Positions 27,367-36,496 of a stretch of 54,893 nucleotides of DNA are shown here, piece after piece (positions within the stretch are counted from its first letter, which is position 1; every line of letters begins with the position of its first letter). The notes beneath the pieces were generated by a model. It saw only the letters and a list, made by a program, of their open reading frames with translations. It was not told the DNA's origin and did no database searches. The position numbers and the translations under genes are program-made. Source of the DNA: an uncultured Geobacteraceae bacterium (lineage in GTDB: Bacteria; Desulfobacterota; Desulfuromonadia; Geobacterales; Pseudopelobacteraceae); assembly GCA_903875605.1 (NCBI GenBank), contig CAIQWT010000040.1, forward strand, positions 1 to 54,893, in the 5' to 3' direction.

Positions 27367-27741
27367 ATGATGCGAACAATCTTTACAGCACTTGCCTTAA
27401 CTCTTTTTACCTGCCTATTATGCGGCGCTGAAGATTCTCACCAGAGTATCTTGAACCCTGCTAAAGCAGCCGCGGCGAAAATGTACCCCCGTATTGTACT
27501 GTATTCGGTGGCCTGGTGCCCTCACTGCCGTGAGACAAAGGAATATCTTACCAAAAACGACATCCCGTTTATTAATCGGGATGTCGAAGTCGATACCAAA
27601 GCAATGGAAGATTTGACCATCAAATACAACAGCACCGGAGTTCCGGTGATTATTTTCGGCACGGGCAAAGATGAAATAGTTATGAAAGGATTTACGCCGG
27701 CACGGTTCCAGGATACGTTACAAAAAGCCCGTTTAAAATAA
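27367..27741 (+). CDS. Secreted glutaredoxin-like thiol protein
   Basis: This precursor of 124 residues starts at ATG 27367 behind AAGGAG (27354-27359); ATG 27370 is equally possible. A signal peptide ends near LLCGAED. The thioredoxin-fold domain has the active site WCPHCRETKEYL, a cis-Pro segment STGVPVIIF and the glutaredoxin glycine region. It probably works as a periplasmic disulfide reductase or in heme/cofactor handling. It is monocistronic. Confidence 0.85.
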   Translation: MMRTIFTALALTLFTCLLCGAEDSHQSILNPAKAAAAKMYPRIVLYSVAWCPHCRETKEYLTKNDIPFINRDVEVDTKAMEDLTIKYNSTGVPVIIFGTGKDEIVMKGFTPARFQDTLQKARLK

Positions 27742-27767
27742 ATTTGTACGATTATTGCGCTGACTTC

Positions 27768-28502
27768 TCAGCCGTACAATTTAAAAAGTTGAAGAACCAG
27801 CAGAGTAATCCCGGAACCGATACTGGCACCTATTATAATTTCACCCATTGAGTGGATCTTCATCAGCAGTCGCGAGTGACTCACCATCGTCGCCAACGAG
27901 AGCGACAACAAAGAAATCAGCGCATCACTGGTATTAAGCGACACTGCTGTAGCGATGGAAAATGCGACAGCAGCGTGTCCGCTAGGTACTCCGCCTCGAA
28001 GAGGGGTACCTGTGCCGGTTGCGCTCTTTACGATAACAACAGTTATGACTACTATCAGTATCGATACAACTGTACCCATGTCAGATGCTGTGCCAAACAT
28101 CGCCAGAACCTCCCCGTAACGCGGCAGAATGTATTTTGCAAGAATAAGATATCCCATAATGGCAGCACCGCATGCGGTAATCAGCACTGCACCGGCAGCC
28201 GTGTCTTTGGCTATTTTAGCCAAGGGGTGGAATCCGGGTGATACGAGGTCGACAACCGCCTCTACTGACGTATTAAACATTTCAGCGCACAGTACCGACA
28301 GAATTGATAATGCAAGCAGCGCAAACTCAACCGGGCTGACTTTAAGAAACAGGGCGACCAGCAACACAGCAATAGCAGCAATGAAATGAATACGCATATG
28401 CTTTTCAGTACGCACAGCATACAGAATGCCTTCAACAGCGCAGTTGGCCGATTCTATAAACCGGTCGGGCTTAACAACCCTTCCTTCTTCAGTATTCTGA
28501 AT
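27768..28502 (-). CDS. DgkA-PAP2 fusion, probable ATT start
   Basis: This membrane protein of about 244 residues joins a diacylglycerol/undecaprenol kinase-like domain (KPDRFIESANCAVEGILYAV, RTEKHMRIHF, AEMFNTSVEAVVDL) to a PAP2 phosphatase-like domain (GGVPSGHAAVAFS, SHSRLLMKIHSMGEIIIG). The first ATG/GTG/TTG in frame is GTG 28415, which would cut away the conserved DgkA N-terminus. ATT 28500-28502 has AAGGAG (28511-28516) exactly 8 bases upstream and starts just before that region, so I take it as the start. This gives a 49-base overlap with ybeY. Kinase and phosphatase activities on lipid carriers are inferred from family. Confidence 0.8.
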   Translation of the reverse strand: MQNTEEGRVVKPDRFIESANCAVEGILYAVRTEKHMRIHFIAAIAVLLVALFLKVSPVEFALLALSILSVLCAEMFNTSVEAVVDLVSPGFHPLAKIAKDTAAGAVLITACGAAIMGYLILAKYILPRYGEVLAMFGTASDMGTVVSILIVVITVVIVKSATGTGTPLRGGVPSGHAAVAFSIATAVSLNTSDALISLLSLSLATMVSHSRLLMKIHSMGEIIIGASIGSGITLLVLQLFKLYG

Positions 28503-28924
28503 AACTGCTGCTCCTTCTGCTGCATTTTTTTTGCTTCCGCTTCGCCGCTCCGTTCGTGGTCATAACCGCACAAATGCAAAATCCCGTGCAATAATAGAAA
28601 AGAAAGCCGCTCAAAAAACATAATCCCGCCAACCTCGGCCTCCAGCGCTGCGGTTTCAGCCGAAATAATCACATCGCCGAGAGCATATGGGTTTATCCCG
28701 CTGCAGTCCCCCTCTTGCAGTGAAAAAGAGATTACGTTGGTAGGATGGTCTTTGGCGAGATATTCCCGGTTAATGGTACGCATTGAGCGATCGCCAACAA
28801 TTGAAATGGAAAGTTCTGTTTCTTCAGGACATTCCAAGGCGCTTAAGATTTTCTCCGCCACTTTTTTGAGCTGCTGACTCTTGAAGCGCTGGCGTCTCTG
28901 GCGATTGTTCAACATTATCAACAT
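28454..28924 (-). CDS. ybeY: rRNA maturation endoribonuclease YbeY
   Basis: This 156-residue metalloprotein acts in 16S rRNA 3'-end maturation and ribosome quality control. The zinc site is HGILHLCGYDH and the conserved FVSFSL-like segment is NVISFSLQEGD. ATG 28924 has GGAGGGGAG about 5 bases upstream. The start lies 101 bases inside the upstream 7TM-HD gene. A longer frame (to 29038) has no ribosome site. Confidence 0.94.
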   Translation of the reverse strand: MLIMLNNRQRRQRFKSQQLKKVAEKILSALECPEETELSISIVGDRSMRTINREYLAKDHPTNVISFSLQEGDCSGINPYALGDVIISAETAALEAEVGGIMFFERLSFLLLHGILHLCGYDHERSGEAEAKKMQQKEQQLFRILKKEGLLSPTGL

Positions 28925-31196
28925 GTAACTCCCCTCCATGGCCGTTTTTAGCATGCTCACGTACTTCCGGTTTTCTGGAACCATCACCACCCTTATGGGC
29001 AGGCTCGGGGTAATTAACACGGTGGTGAAAAATACCATTCAGAATACCTGTAAAACTTTTGGCAATTTCGTGCAGATTTTTAAGAGTCAGCTCGCACTCA
29101 TCAAGCTGACCATCTATAAATACATTGTTAATAAGCTTTTGAACCAATCCCTGGATACGATCAGGCGTCGGATTAACAATAGTGCGTGATGCTGCTTCCA
29201 CACAGTCGGCAAGCATGACTATACCTGCCTCACGCGTCTGCGGTTTGGGCCCTGGATAGCGGAAATCTTTTTCTTCAACAGTCTGCCCGTTCAATATCGA
29301 CTGACTTTTGGCTCTCTCATAAAAAAACTTAATAAGAGCGGTACCGTGGTGTTGGCGAATGATATCGATAATGGGTTGCCCCAGCCTGTTTTCACGGGCC
29401 ATTTCGACTCCATCCTTTATATGTGAAATAAGGATCAGAGCACTCATGCTGGGAGTAAGCTTATCATGACGATTTTCTTCCCCGGCCTGGTTTTCAATAA
29501 AATAGTGCGGCTTTAATGATTTACCAATATCGTGATAATAAGCGGCAACCCTTGCCAGCAGTGGATTTGCACCGATAGACTCTGCTGCTGCCTCTACCAG
29601 GTTTCCAACTATCACACTGTGATGGTAGGTACCCGGAGCCTTGACCATCAACTCCCTAAGCACTGGAGAGTTAAGATTTGCAAGTTCCAGCAGCTTAATA
29701 TCTGTGGTGTACTGAAAAAGAGACTCAATAAGCGGAATGAAGCTTGATACAAAGCCGGCACTGATAAACCCGCTAAGCAGAGCGAAGAAAGCAACGAAAA
29801 GGGTTTGTGTGGTGAAGATAGCATTATTAAACGTCTGAAAAGACAAAGCCAGCGCCAGGTTTACAATGGATATTTTAAAACCTGCCGTGTAGACAGTACC
29901 ACGACTGGTACAATGCCTAACGCCATGAGCACCGATAATACTTCCCAGCAGCGAATAAATAACAACCAGCATGTTGTTTTCAAACATGATACCGAGCAGC
30001 GGAGCCAGGATGGCACAGTAGACAAGCGCTACCTCAGAGTTGATAAAGATACGGACAATCATCGCTCCGGCAGCAAACGGGAACAGATAGAAGTAACTGG
30101 ACGCATCTATTGATGGAAATACCGTACCGATGTTGTGAGTTATCAGCAGAGCCGTTTTGAAACAAATGAAGCTGATAGTGATAAGAAGAGATATTATGAG
30201 AACATCTTTGTTGGTCGGGTTGAACTTACGAATATTCTTGCAGGCAAACCGGTAGGGAAAGTAAAAAAGCACCAGAATCAGTGCAAAAGTCCCCAACGCC
30301 TTGAAGATTCTGCTGCCGCTGCTCTGGGAACCGAAGATAGCCTCAATTTTATGGGCCTGCTCAGAGGTAATCCGTTCTCCAACCCGTACAACCATCTCCC
30401 CCTTCTGAAGTTTAAAGAGCACGGATCGCACTGTCTCCATTGCGTTGCGGGAACGTGCCTCAGAGGCCTCCTTGTTGAAGAACAGATTTGGAAGCAGGAT
30501 TCTGGAAATAACCGCTGAAATTCGGGCACTGTCAGAAACAGCTCCGACTCCTTTAAAGCTCCAGCTGTTGACAATATGGCGTGCCTCGCCAATCTCCGTG
30601 ACACCGGTTGAAAAATCACCACCACCAATAGGGTGACCATTGTTGTCTGATATTTCGAGACCACGCCGTATGTCCGTTTGAAAGACTTTCCCGTCAAGGA
30701 CTATTCTTCGCTGATACAGCTCATTCATCATTTCTGCTGCACTTACAAGAAAGATCTTATCTGACTTGATTCGCGTTAGGGCCATAATTTCAGCTTCACT
30801 CAGATCTGTATCAAGAACCGGTGTCAAATGAGCGCGCCACAGAGCAAGTGAATATTCCGGTTTCACATCACGCCCGGCGCGGACAACTTCAAGTGCCTGC
30901 TGCAGTTTATCAACAAGAGCCCCGGATACCTGATCGCTCAAATTATACACAACAGGGGCGCTGTTCCCGGCATCTTTACGCCGTTGTTCAGTCAACGCCC
31001 TGTCTTCAAAAAGCATGTCCTGAGTTACTCGAATGTCGGAGGTGGCTATATCACCGACTTTATAGGAGAGACTGGAGGTATGCTGGCTTGGCAGTATGGT
31101 TAATGTCAGCAGCAGAGCGGTTGAAACAAGAAGAATAAAGCGGTTGCGGCTGGCCGTTTCAGGATTGGAAAACCTCTTAATCAGAGAATCGAGCAT
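28824..31196 (-). CDS. 7TM-HD (PgpH/YqfF) family phosphohydrolase
   Basis: This membrane protein of about 790 residues degrades cyclic dinucleotides such as c-di-AMP in the characterised members. An N-terminal TM helix (NRFILLVSTALLLTLTIL) leads to an extracytoplasmic 7TMR-HDED domain, then seven membrane helices, then an HD domain (TYHHSVIVGNLVEAAAES, YYHDIGK). ATG 31196 (MLDSLIKRF) fits family length; in-frame starts at 31265 and 31304 exist and none has a clear ribosome site. A polar C-terminal tail of about 50 residues overlaps the ybeY start. Confidence 0.92.
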   Translation of the reverse strand: MLDSLIKRFSNPETASRNRFILLVSTALLLTLTILPSQHTSSLSYKVGDIATSDIRVTQDMLFEDRALTEQRRKDAGNSAPVVYNLSDQVSGALVDKLQQALEVVRAGRDVKPEYSLALWRAHLTPVLDTDLSEAEIMALTRIKSDKIFLVSAAEMMNELYQRRIVLDGKVFQTDIRRGLEISDNNGHPIGGGDFSTGVTEIGEARHIVNSWSFKGVGAVSDSARISAVISRILLPNLFFNKEASEARSRNAMETVRSVLFKLQKGEMVVRVGERITSEQAHKIEAIFGSQSSGSRIFKALGTFALILVLFYFPYRFACKNIRKFNPTNKDVLIISLLITISFICFKTALLITHNIGTVFPSIDASSYFYLFPFAAGAMIVRIFINSEVALVYCAILAPLLGIMFENNMLVVIYSLLGSIIGAHGVRHCTSRGTVYTAGFKISIVNLALALSFQTFNNAIFTTQTLFVAFFALLSGFISAGFVSSFIPLIESLFQYTTDIKLLELANLNSPVLRELMVKAPGTYHHSVIVGNLVEAAAESIGANPLLARVAAYYHDIGKSLKPHYFIENQAGEENRHDKLTPSMSALILISHIKDGVEMARENRLGQPIIDIIRQHHGTALIKFFYERAKSQSILNGQTVEEKDFRYPGPKPQTREAGIVMLADCVEAASRTIVNPTPDRIQGLVQKLINNVFIDGQLDECELTLKNLHEIAKSFTGILNGIFHHRVNYPEPAHKGGDGSRKPEVREHAKNGHGGELHVDNVEQSPETPALQESAAQKSGGENLKRLGMS

Positions 31197-31382
31197 ATTT
31201 GACCCGAACTGGCTCAAATATGTCAACGTATGTTGTTCCCGTTTACTGCCGGATTGTTCGGACATAGATGCATACGCCAGTGGACAAATGGATTTCAGCT
31301 GCATTTAACAGGTAGGAACTCTAGTCTGATTACGCAAATGTGTCAACAAAACTACACAGAAACAACTGTGGGGCTCTTCAAG

Positions 31383-32270
31383 CTAGCCCCGCGGATGAAT
31401 CTGCTGATGCAGGCGCTTTAGCCGTTCCCGGGTTACGTGGGTATATATTTGTGTGCTAGCCAGATCGGCGTGCCCCAGCATAATCTGGACACTGCGAAGA
31501 TCAGCACCATTCTCCAGGAGATGAGTGGCAAATGAATGCCGCAGAGTGTGCGGTGATATGTTTTTCCGGATAGCTGCCATTTCTGCCCGTTTTTTTATGA
31601 TATTCCAGAAAGCCTGTCGACTCATTACTCCGCCAAGACGGGAAAGAAAAAAATGCGGGTTCTGCCGCAGCGGATCAAGTAACAACCTCACCGTATCAAG
31701 ATAGACGGCTACCTGTACGCGAGCCGATTCACCAATGGGCACCAGACGTTCTTTATTTCCCTTTCCAACAGTCATTAGATAGCCGGAATCAAGATTTACT
31801 TCCCGTAGTTTCAGATTAACCAGTTCGGATACGCGCAGACCGGTGGCGTACAACAGTTCCAGCATTGCCCGGTCTCGCAGATCCTCACCACGTTTGCCCA
31901 TACATGCTGTAAACAAAGCATCAACTTCCCGGCCATCCAGAAAGTGCGGGAGTTTGTGAAGTGTTCGTGGAGCTTCAATAATTGTAGCCGGGTTACTGTC
32001 AGCGTAGTTTTCAATCATCAGGAATTTGTGAAACATACGGATAGCTGAAAGGCATCGGGCGCGACTGCGCGGACCGTTATCAAGTTTCTGCAAGGCAGCC
32101 ATAAAAGAGGCTACATCGGCCGACCCAACATCGGATGGCTTATGACGTTCTATTTTTTCGAGAAAGTCCAAATAACGGGCAAGATCAAGACTGTAGGCGC
32201 TCCGGGTGTTCGCGGAGAGCCCTTTTTCTACGGCAAGATAGGAGATGAAGAGGTCGAGGTAGTCGTTCAA
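31383..32270 (-). CDS. xerC: Tyrosine recombinase XerC
   Basis: This 295-residue site-specific recombinase resolves chromosome dimers at dif. The catalytic residues are visible: R in ATGLRVSEL, K in VGKGNKERLVPI, H-x-x-R in SPHTLRHSFATHLL, H in MLGHADLAST and Y in TQIYTHVTR. It starts at TTG 32270 with only a weak purine-rich upstream site. It is downstream of the cytochrome operon on the same strand. An integron or phage integrase is unlikely, given length and household neighbours. Confidence 0.95.
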   Translation of the reverse strand: MNDYLDLFISYLAVEKGLSANTRSAYSLDLARYLDFLEKIERHKPSDVGSADVASFMAALQKLDNGPRSRARCLSAIRMFHKFLMIENYADSNPATIIEAPRTLHKLPHFLDGREVDALFTACMGKRGEDLRDRAMLELLYATGLRVSELVNLKLREVNLDSGYLMTVGKGNKERLVPIGESARVQVAVYLDTVRLLLDPLRQNPHFFLSRLGGVMSRQAFWNIIKKRAEMAAIRKNISPHTLRHSFATHLLENGADLRSVQIMLGHADLASTQIYTHVTRERLKRLHQQIHPRG

Positions 32271-32311
32271 TATTATTCTCTGTGCTTAGAATATAGTATG
32301 GTATTACGTCT

Positions 32312-32851
32312 TCATTCCCTGGGAGGTAGCCTACCGGTTCTAGTCACATACTCCAGATCTTCCCTGTTTTTGGAAATACCTTCGGCACAAAAAGTCCATA
32401 TCCGATAGCTTTCAACGCCAAGGATAGTAAAGCCGGAACCGAATACCGCCCAGTAATTATCTTCAAGCGATTTACCAAAATAATAAAAGATAAAAAAAGC
32501 AGTCAAGTAACCGACATGACTAAAACTGCTGCGGTGTTCCATATTTGCTGTCATGCGGGAAAGGCTCAAAATTATCGCAGAAAAAGTATACAGCAGCAAT
32601 ACTACGCTGATAATGCGTGATGATGGCGGTTTACCGATAACAGCGGTAACGGCATCAGGCTCCGGCAGAAAGAAAAAACCATACCAAGCAAGAATGCTGA
32701 CTACAAGAAAAAGCGATAGCGCCAAAACTCCGCGAGTTGAAAGACTGTTCAACCGGGTTATTTCTTTGACACATCCCTGTTGGAACAGGTCAGTGTCAGT
32801 CCTGACTGAAGTGACATCAGTCACCCACTGCTGTTTTTGAATGTCTTTCAT
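32312..32851 (-). CDS. Four-helix membrane protein, function unknown
   Basis: This 179-residue protein starts at ATG 32851 with GAGG 5 bases upstream. A soluble N-terminus of about 40 residues precedes four hydrophobic segments (VLALSLFLVVSILAWYGFFF, IISVVLLLYTFSAIILSL, YLTAFFIFYYFG, WAVFGSGFTILGV). No heme motif is present. I do not recognise the family. It follows the heme-sensor gene by 16 bases and so belongs to the cytochrome operon. Confidence 0.7.
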   Translation of the reverse strand: MKDIQKQQWVTDVTSVRTDTDLFQQGCVKEITRLNSLSTRGVLALSLFLVVSILAWYGFFFLPEPDAVTAVIGKPPSSRIISVVLLLYTFSAIILSLSRMTANMEHRSSFSHVGYLTAFFIFYYFGKSLEDNYWAVFGSGFTILGVESYRIWTFCAEGISKNREDLEYVTRTGRLPPRE

Positions 32852-32867
32852 GCAATCCTCGACATCA

Positions 32868-33695
32868 TTAGCTTGAACTCTTGTCATCGGATTGCTCAGA
32901 ATTATGTTTACTATCAGCTGCACCTTTTTTGATGTTATAGAAAACCGTAGCTATAATATCAAGATCGTGCGGTAAGTGCGGAGGCGGTTCCGGCAGGCTG
33001 TCAGAGTGTACTGACGATTCAACATAAATCCGCAGCCTATGAACCGGAAGAAAAACATTCTTTCTCAACAGAGCTGCCACACCGCCAATGGTCAGAATAA
33101 GGCTCATTAGAGTAAAGATAGTCATCTGTACGCGCAGCATTGCCAATGACCTGTCTAGTTCCGAACGTAACAGCCCTATATCAAGTGTCCCCAGAACTTT
33201 TTGAGCTGGTGGATGGCACATTGATGAAGAACAGTCCGGCTCATTGTAGATCGGTGCGGTGATCGCCATAACACCCATGCCGTTCTGATTTTTGAAAGTA
33301 CGCGCCTGCTGCATCGTCCCCGGATTAGTGACCGGCACCCCCTCCTTGTGACAGACTATGCACCCTTCAGTTTTTTTATCAACCTGACGGTTTATCTCGT
33401 CCTGTTTAGCTGAAAAGGTGACAACACCTTTTTTATTGAAAATTCTGACATGATCAACACCGCGCTGTTCACCCACGTTCCTTATTATTGTAGCCAGCGT
33501 TTCGCGATCGGACTTATGCATTGCATAGCGAGTGGATTTAAGGATGGTATCAGCAAGATTGGTTGCATGAACTATCTCACCGCGATGTAAATCCTCGCGG
33601 ATAACAGAATACAAAACAAGGCAGCATACGACCATAAATCCGGTAACGGCAAGACCAACCGGAACGAGGGCTTTTCCCGCGAGTGTAGCAAACAT
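32868..33695 (-). CDS. Membrane heme-c sensor protein without output domain
   Basis: This 275-residue protein has TM1 (about 10-32), a periplasmic PAS-like domain and TM2 (about 190-212), then a HAMP-like tail of about 60 residues that ends in a polar Ser/Asp tail. The sensor has a standard heme site C112-IV-C115-H116 and a second, wider site C155-SSSM-C160-H161 (CX4CH). The same layout occurs in the histidine kinase at 38149-39708. No kinase, GGDEF or chemotaxis domain follows. It may act as an electron-transfer subunit, or signal through a partner kinase. GGAGG precedes the ATG. Confidence 0.85.
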   Translation of the reverse strand: MFATLAGKALVPVGLAVTGFMVVCCLVLYSVIREDLHRGEIVHATNLADTILKSTRYAMHKSDRETLATIIRNVGEQRGVDHVRIFNKKGVVTFSAKQDEINRQVDKKTEGCIVCHKEGVPVTNPGTMQQARTFKNQNGMGVMAITAPIYNEPDCSSSMCHPPAQKVLGTLDIGLLRSELDRSLAMLRVQMTIFTLMSLILTIGGVAALLRKNVFLPVHRLRIYVESSVHSDSLPEPPPHLPHDLDIIATVFYNIKKGAADSKHNSEQSDDKSSS

Positions 33696-33731
33696 ATCAT
33701 TCCTCCGCAGTAACTGGCAGACAGATTACTG

Positions 33732-34721
33732 CTATATTTTATGGCATACTTCACATTTTTCTTTCACGCTGAAGGCGGTTTTTCCATCATGGCACCCACC
33801 GCAGGACTTCCCTTTTTCCATCTCCGGCATTGACACTCTAACCGCACTGCGCGTCGTCTGATATAGCGGTGTATGACAGTCCGCACAGGTGTAAAGACCT
33901 GAGTGCAGCTTGTGACTGAAAGTAACGTTACCGGCACTCTTTTCTTCAAAGACCAGTTCGCGTACCGGATGACATTTCGAACATTCTTTGACGGAAAAAG
34001 CAACTTTGGCATTGTGGCATGCGCCACAGGAGCGACCCTTTTCCATAGCAGCCATGCCGACTCGTTTGTTCAATTGAGTCGGGGAATACAATTTTGGATG
34101 GCACGAGTCGCATCCAGCAACCTCGACGTGAGTTTTATGACTGAAATGTGTCGGGCCGGTTTCTTTAACTTTATAAGTTATTTCCTTCACTGGATGGCAG
34201 GTCACGCATTTATCAACGCCAAAAGCATTCTTGCCGTTGTGGCAGGCACCGCACGATTTCCCCTGCCCCATGGCAGCCATGGTGAAACGCTTGTTGGGAC
34301 CAGCGGCAAAGATGGTCGGGTGGCATGTGCCGCAGTCAGCTGATACGGTAAGATGCGAGGTATGACTGAATCCGGTGGGACCAGTTGACTTGACTTTATA
34401 TATGATTTCTTTTGTCTGATGGCAGCGAACACATTCCGAGAGAGTAAAAGACTGTTTTCCGTCATGGCAGGCTCCACACGACTTACCTTTTGCCATATCA
34501 GCCATTGAATAATGTTTTTTCTTTTTAAGGTCGTACAACCCGTCGTGGCAGGCGCGACAATTATTGGCCATACTTTTGTTGTGTATATGGACGGCATGCT
34601 TGAAGACTACTTTACCGGCGTTTTTGGTATTATAGACCGCATCCCTTACAGTGACTGCAAAAACCGTACTCTGAAGAAGGAGAAATATTATAAGAGTGGA
34701 GAAGACAGTGCGGCATTTCAT
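33732..34721 (-). CDS. Dodecaheme c-type cytochrome of four c7 modules
   Basis: This precursor of 329 residues starts at ATG 34721 (AGGAG 9 bases upstream) with a signal peptide ending near STVFA. Twelve CXXCH sites fall into four three-heme modules, each with an FSH..H ligand pair and a MAxMxxGxSCGACHxxK element. The design is that of the rod-like periplasmic cytochromes GSU1996 and OmcQ of Geobacter, as I remember them. It is the third gene of the cytochrome operon and probably shuttles electrons away from the b/c complex. No outer-membrane anchor is seen. Confidence 0.93.
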   Translation of the reverse strand: MKCRTVFSTLIIFLLLQSTVFAVTVRDAVYNTKNAGKVVFKHAVHIHNKSMANNCRACHDGLYDLKKKKHYSMADMAKGKSCGACHDGKQSFTLSECVRCHQTKEIIYKVKSTGPTGFSHTSHLTVSADCGTCHPTIFAAGPNKRFTMAAMGQGKSCGACHNGKNAFGVDKCVTCHPVKEITYKVKETGPTHFSHKTHVEVAGCDSCHPKLYSPTQLNKRVGMAAMEKGRSCGACHNAKVAFSVKECSKCHPVRELVFEEKSAGNVTFSHKLHSGLYTCADCHTPLYQTTRSAVRVSMPEMEKGKSCGGCHDGKTAFSVKEKCEVCHKI

Positions 34722-34761
34722 GTGAGGATCTCCTATTCGGTCTATAGATTTATGGCGTCTA

Positions 34762-35445
34762 CTAATGGTTAACAGTTTTATTTTCCGGGGCCTTGTTTTC
34801 CTGAGAACTGTCTTCAACGAGCTCTTCTTCCCAACCGGTCCACATCGGCTTAAAATGAGCAAACGGAGTATGCCCGAGAGTTGCCAGATAGATATGTACA
34901 AAAAGGAACGCGGTAAAACAGCAGGCAAGAAGGAAATGTGATCCGACCAAGAGTTTTATCCCTCCGAGGAGGAGAAGTAATTCGCGCAGCGGGGCGACAT
35001 ACATAAGCAGCACACCGCTAAAAACAACCAGCGGTAACAGCACGAACATGATAACCAGATATGCTGCTTTCTGCATCGGGTTGAACTTGCTGTCCGGTGT
35101 GCTGTGATGTGGATTTGGCTTACCAACGAAGTAGGTAAGAAAATAGAAGTACGCCTGACGTAAAAGGCCTGATTTTAGATCTTCCAGAGTCGGAACATAT
35201 AACTTTATCAGACTTTTAGCCACTATCAGATAGTAAGTCAGCCAGAGCCCATAGGAGATGGAAACGACTACGCCAGCCGTATTGTGCAGTCGTATGGCGG
35301 CTTTGTATGCGCCGAAGATATTTATGTACTCTGGAAAGCGAATCTGCAGTCCGGTAACACATAAGGTGACTATTCCAAAGGCGTTCAGCCAGTGCCAGAT
35401 TCTGACCGGCATGGGGGTTAGGTAGACCATCTCTTTATGCTTCAT
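34762..35445 (-). CDS. cbcB: Di-heme cytochrome b subunit, CbcB-like
   Basis: This 227-residue inner-membrane protein of the HydC/FdnI cytochrome b561 type has about four helices. Heme-ligand candidates are His in [28 protein letters not shown] and [13 protein letters not shown]. It should oxidise menaquinol and pass electrons to the heptaheme protein. Its start overlaps the upstream cytochrome stop by 11 bases, and AAGGAG lies in that gene's end. The pair matches the CbcBA complex of Geobacter in size and heme count; the orthology is inferred. Confidence 0.9.
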   Translation of the reverse strand: MKHKEMVYLTPMPVRIWHWLNAFGIVTLCVTGLQIRFPEYINIFGAYKAAIRLHNTAGVVVSISYGLWLTYYLIVAKSLIKLYVPTLEDLKSGLLRQAYFYFLTYFVGKPNPHHSTPDSKFNPMQKAAYLVIMFVLLPLVVFSGVLLMYVAPLRELLLLLGGIKLLVGSHFLLACCFTAFLFVHIYLATLGHTPFAHFKPMWTGWEEELVEDSSQENKAPENKTVNH

Positions 35446-36496
35446 GATCGTGCTCCTTTCTATTATTCCTGGTCAGAAACCGGAAAAAACCATGTGCAAG
35501 CGGAAAAGACAACCCCGCCGCCACGACCAGGGCACCTATTATGTTGAGAGCGGTGCTTCTTGTCGAACCAAGCATGTAAAAGTCAGGAGTTCCATAGAGA
35601 ATGTCAAGGATTGCCCCCTTCTCCACGGGAAGCCTCGTGTATCCACCATTCTTATCCGGAAAAGCGATAAAACTTTTCTGCATGGCCTTTGGGCCGGAAG
35701 CATGACAGAATGTACAGTCCCAGCGATTCTCCAGGATCTGGTAGCTGTGTGTGACCACCTCCGGTGTCATCATACCCCACAGGCGCATATTCTTGCCGCG
35801 AAGATGGTGATTGAACACTCTTAACTCTTCCAGTGAGATAAGATTGTCTCCGTTCAAGTCTATTACCCTGCCGATATCCTCCACTTGTATCAGCTTGGCA
35901 AGCTCTTCATATGATGCGGCTTTGAATATTTTGTTGGAACCCGGCAGACGACTTTCAATAGTCATTGTGATGACATAGTCCTTTGATCCGGTATGGCAGG
36001 TGATGCAAAGTAGCGATTCGATGTGAAGTTCCGCCTGAGGCAACCACTTGGCATGACTCTTAACGGTCTTTCTGGTGTCATGGCATTTAGCACATTTGCT
36101 GTTTATTTCATCTCCGGACATGAATACCGGGAGCTTAACTTCATGCGGGTTGTGACAGTCATTACAGCGGGCTTTTGCACCATGAAGACTTTTTGAATAT
36201 TCTTCATTCACGGGGGCATGACAATCTCCACACGTTGCCCGGGAAGGATTATTACCGTCAACGGAGTGAGCTGGCGGAACCCGGTCGTGGCAGGAAGTAC
36301 ATCCGACAATTGCGTGTGTAGTCGCTATAAACTTTACCGGATCGATATATACTTTGTTACCGGCAACACTTTTGATGTCTTTACGGGAATGGCAGCTCAT
36401 GCACTTTTCATTTGGTGTAACCTCAGCTGAAACGGTTACCGCCGAGATTATGAAAACGAGAAGAAACATCCACATAACTCTGATGTACACATGCAT
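35435..36496 (-). CDS. cbcA: Heptaheme c-type cytochrome with EF-hand, CbcA-like
   Basis: This 353-residue protein has an N-terminal signal/anchor, seven CXXCH sites (residues about 32-37, 66-70, 89-93, 111-115, 135-139, 164-168, 261-265) and a C-terminal helix (about 315-338) that anchors it to the inner membrane. Between hemes six and seven lies a canonical EF-hand loop [12 protein letters not shown] (residues 213-224). It would take electrons from the cytochrome b encoded next. GGGAG precedes the ATG. Size, heme number and gene order agree with CbcA, the low-potential quinone oxidoreductase subunit of Geobacter. Confidence 0.9.
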   Translation of the reverse strand: MHVYIRVMWMFLLVFIISAVTVSAEVTPNEKCMSCHSRKDIKSVAGNKVYIDPVKFIATTHAIVGCTSCHDRVPPAHSVDGNNPSRATCGDCHAPVNEEYSKSLHGAKARCNDCHNPHEVKLPVFMSGDEINSKCAKCHDTRKTVKSHAKWLPQAELHIESLLCITCHTGSKDYVITMTIESRLPGSNKIFKAASYEELAKLIQVEDIGRVIDLNGDNLISLEELRVFNHHLRGKNMRLWGMMTPEVVTHSYQILENRWDCTFCHASGPKAMQKSFIAFPDKNGGYTRLPVEKGAILDILYGTPDFYMLGSTRSTALNIIGALVVAAGLSFPLAHGFFRFLTRNNRKEHDHEA

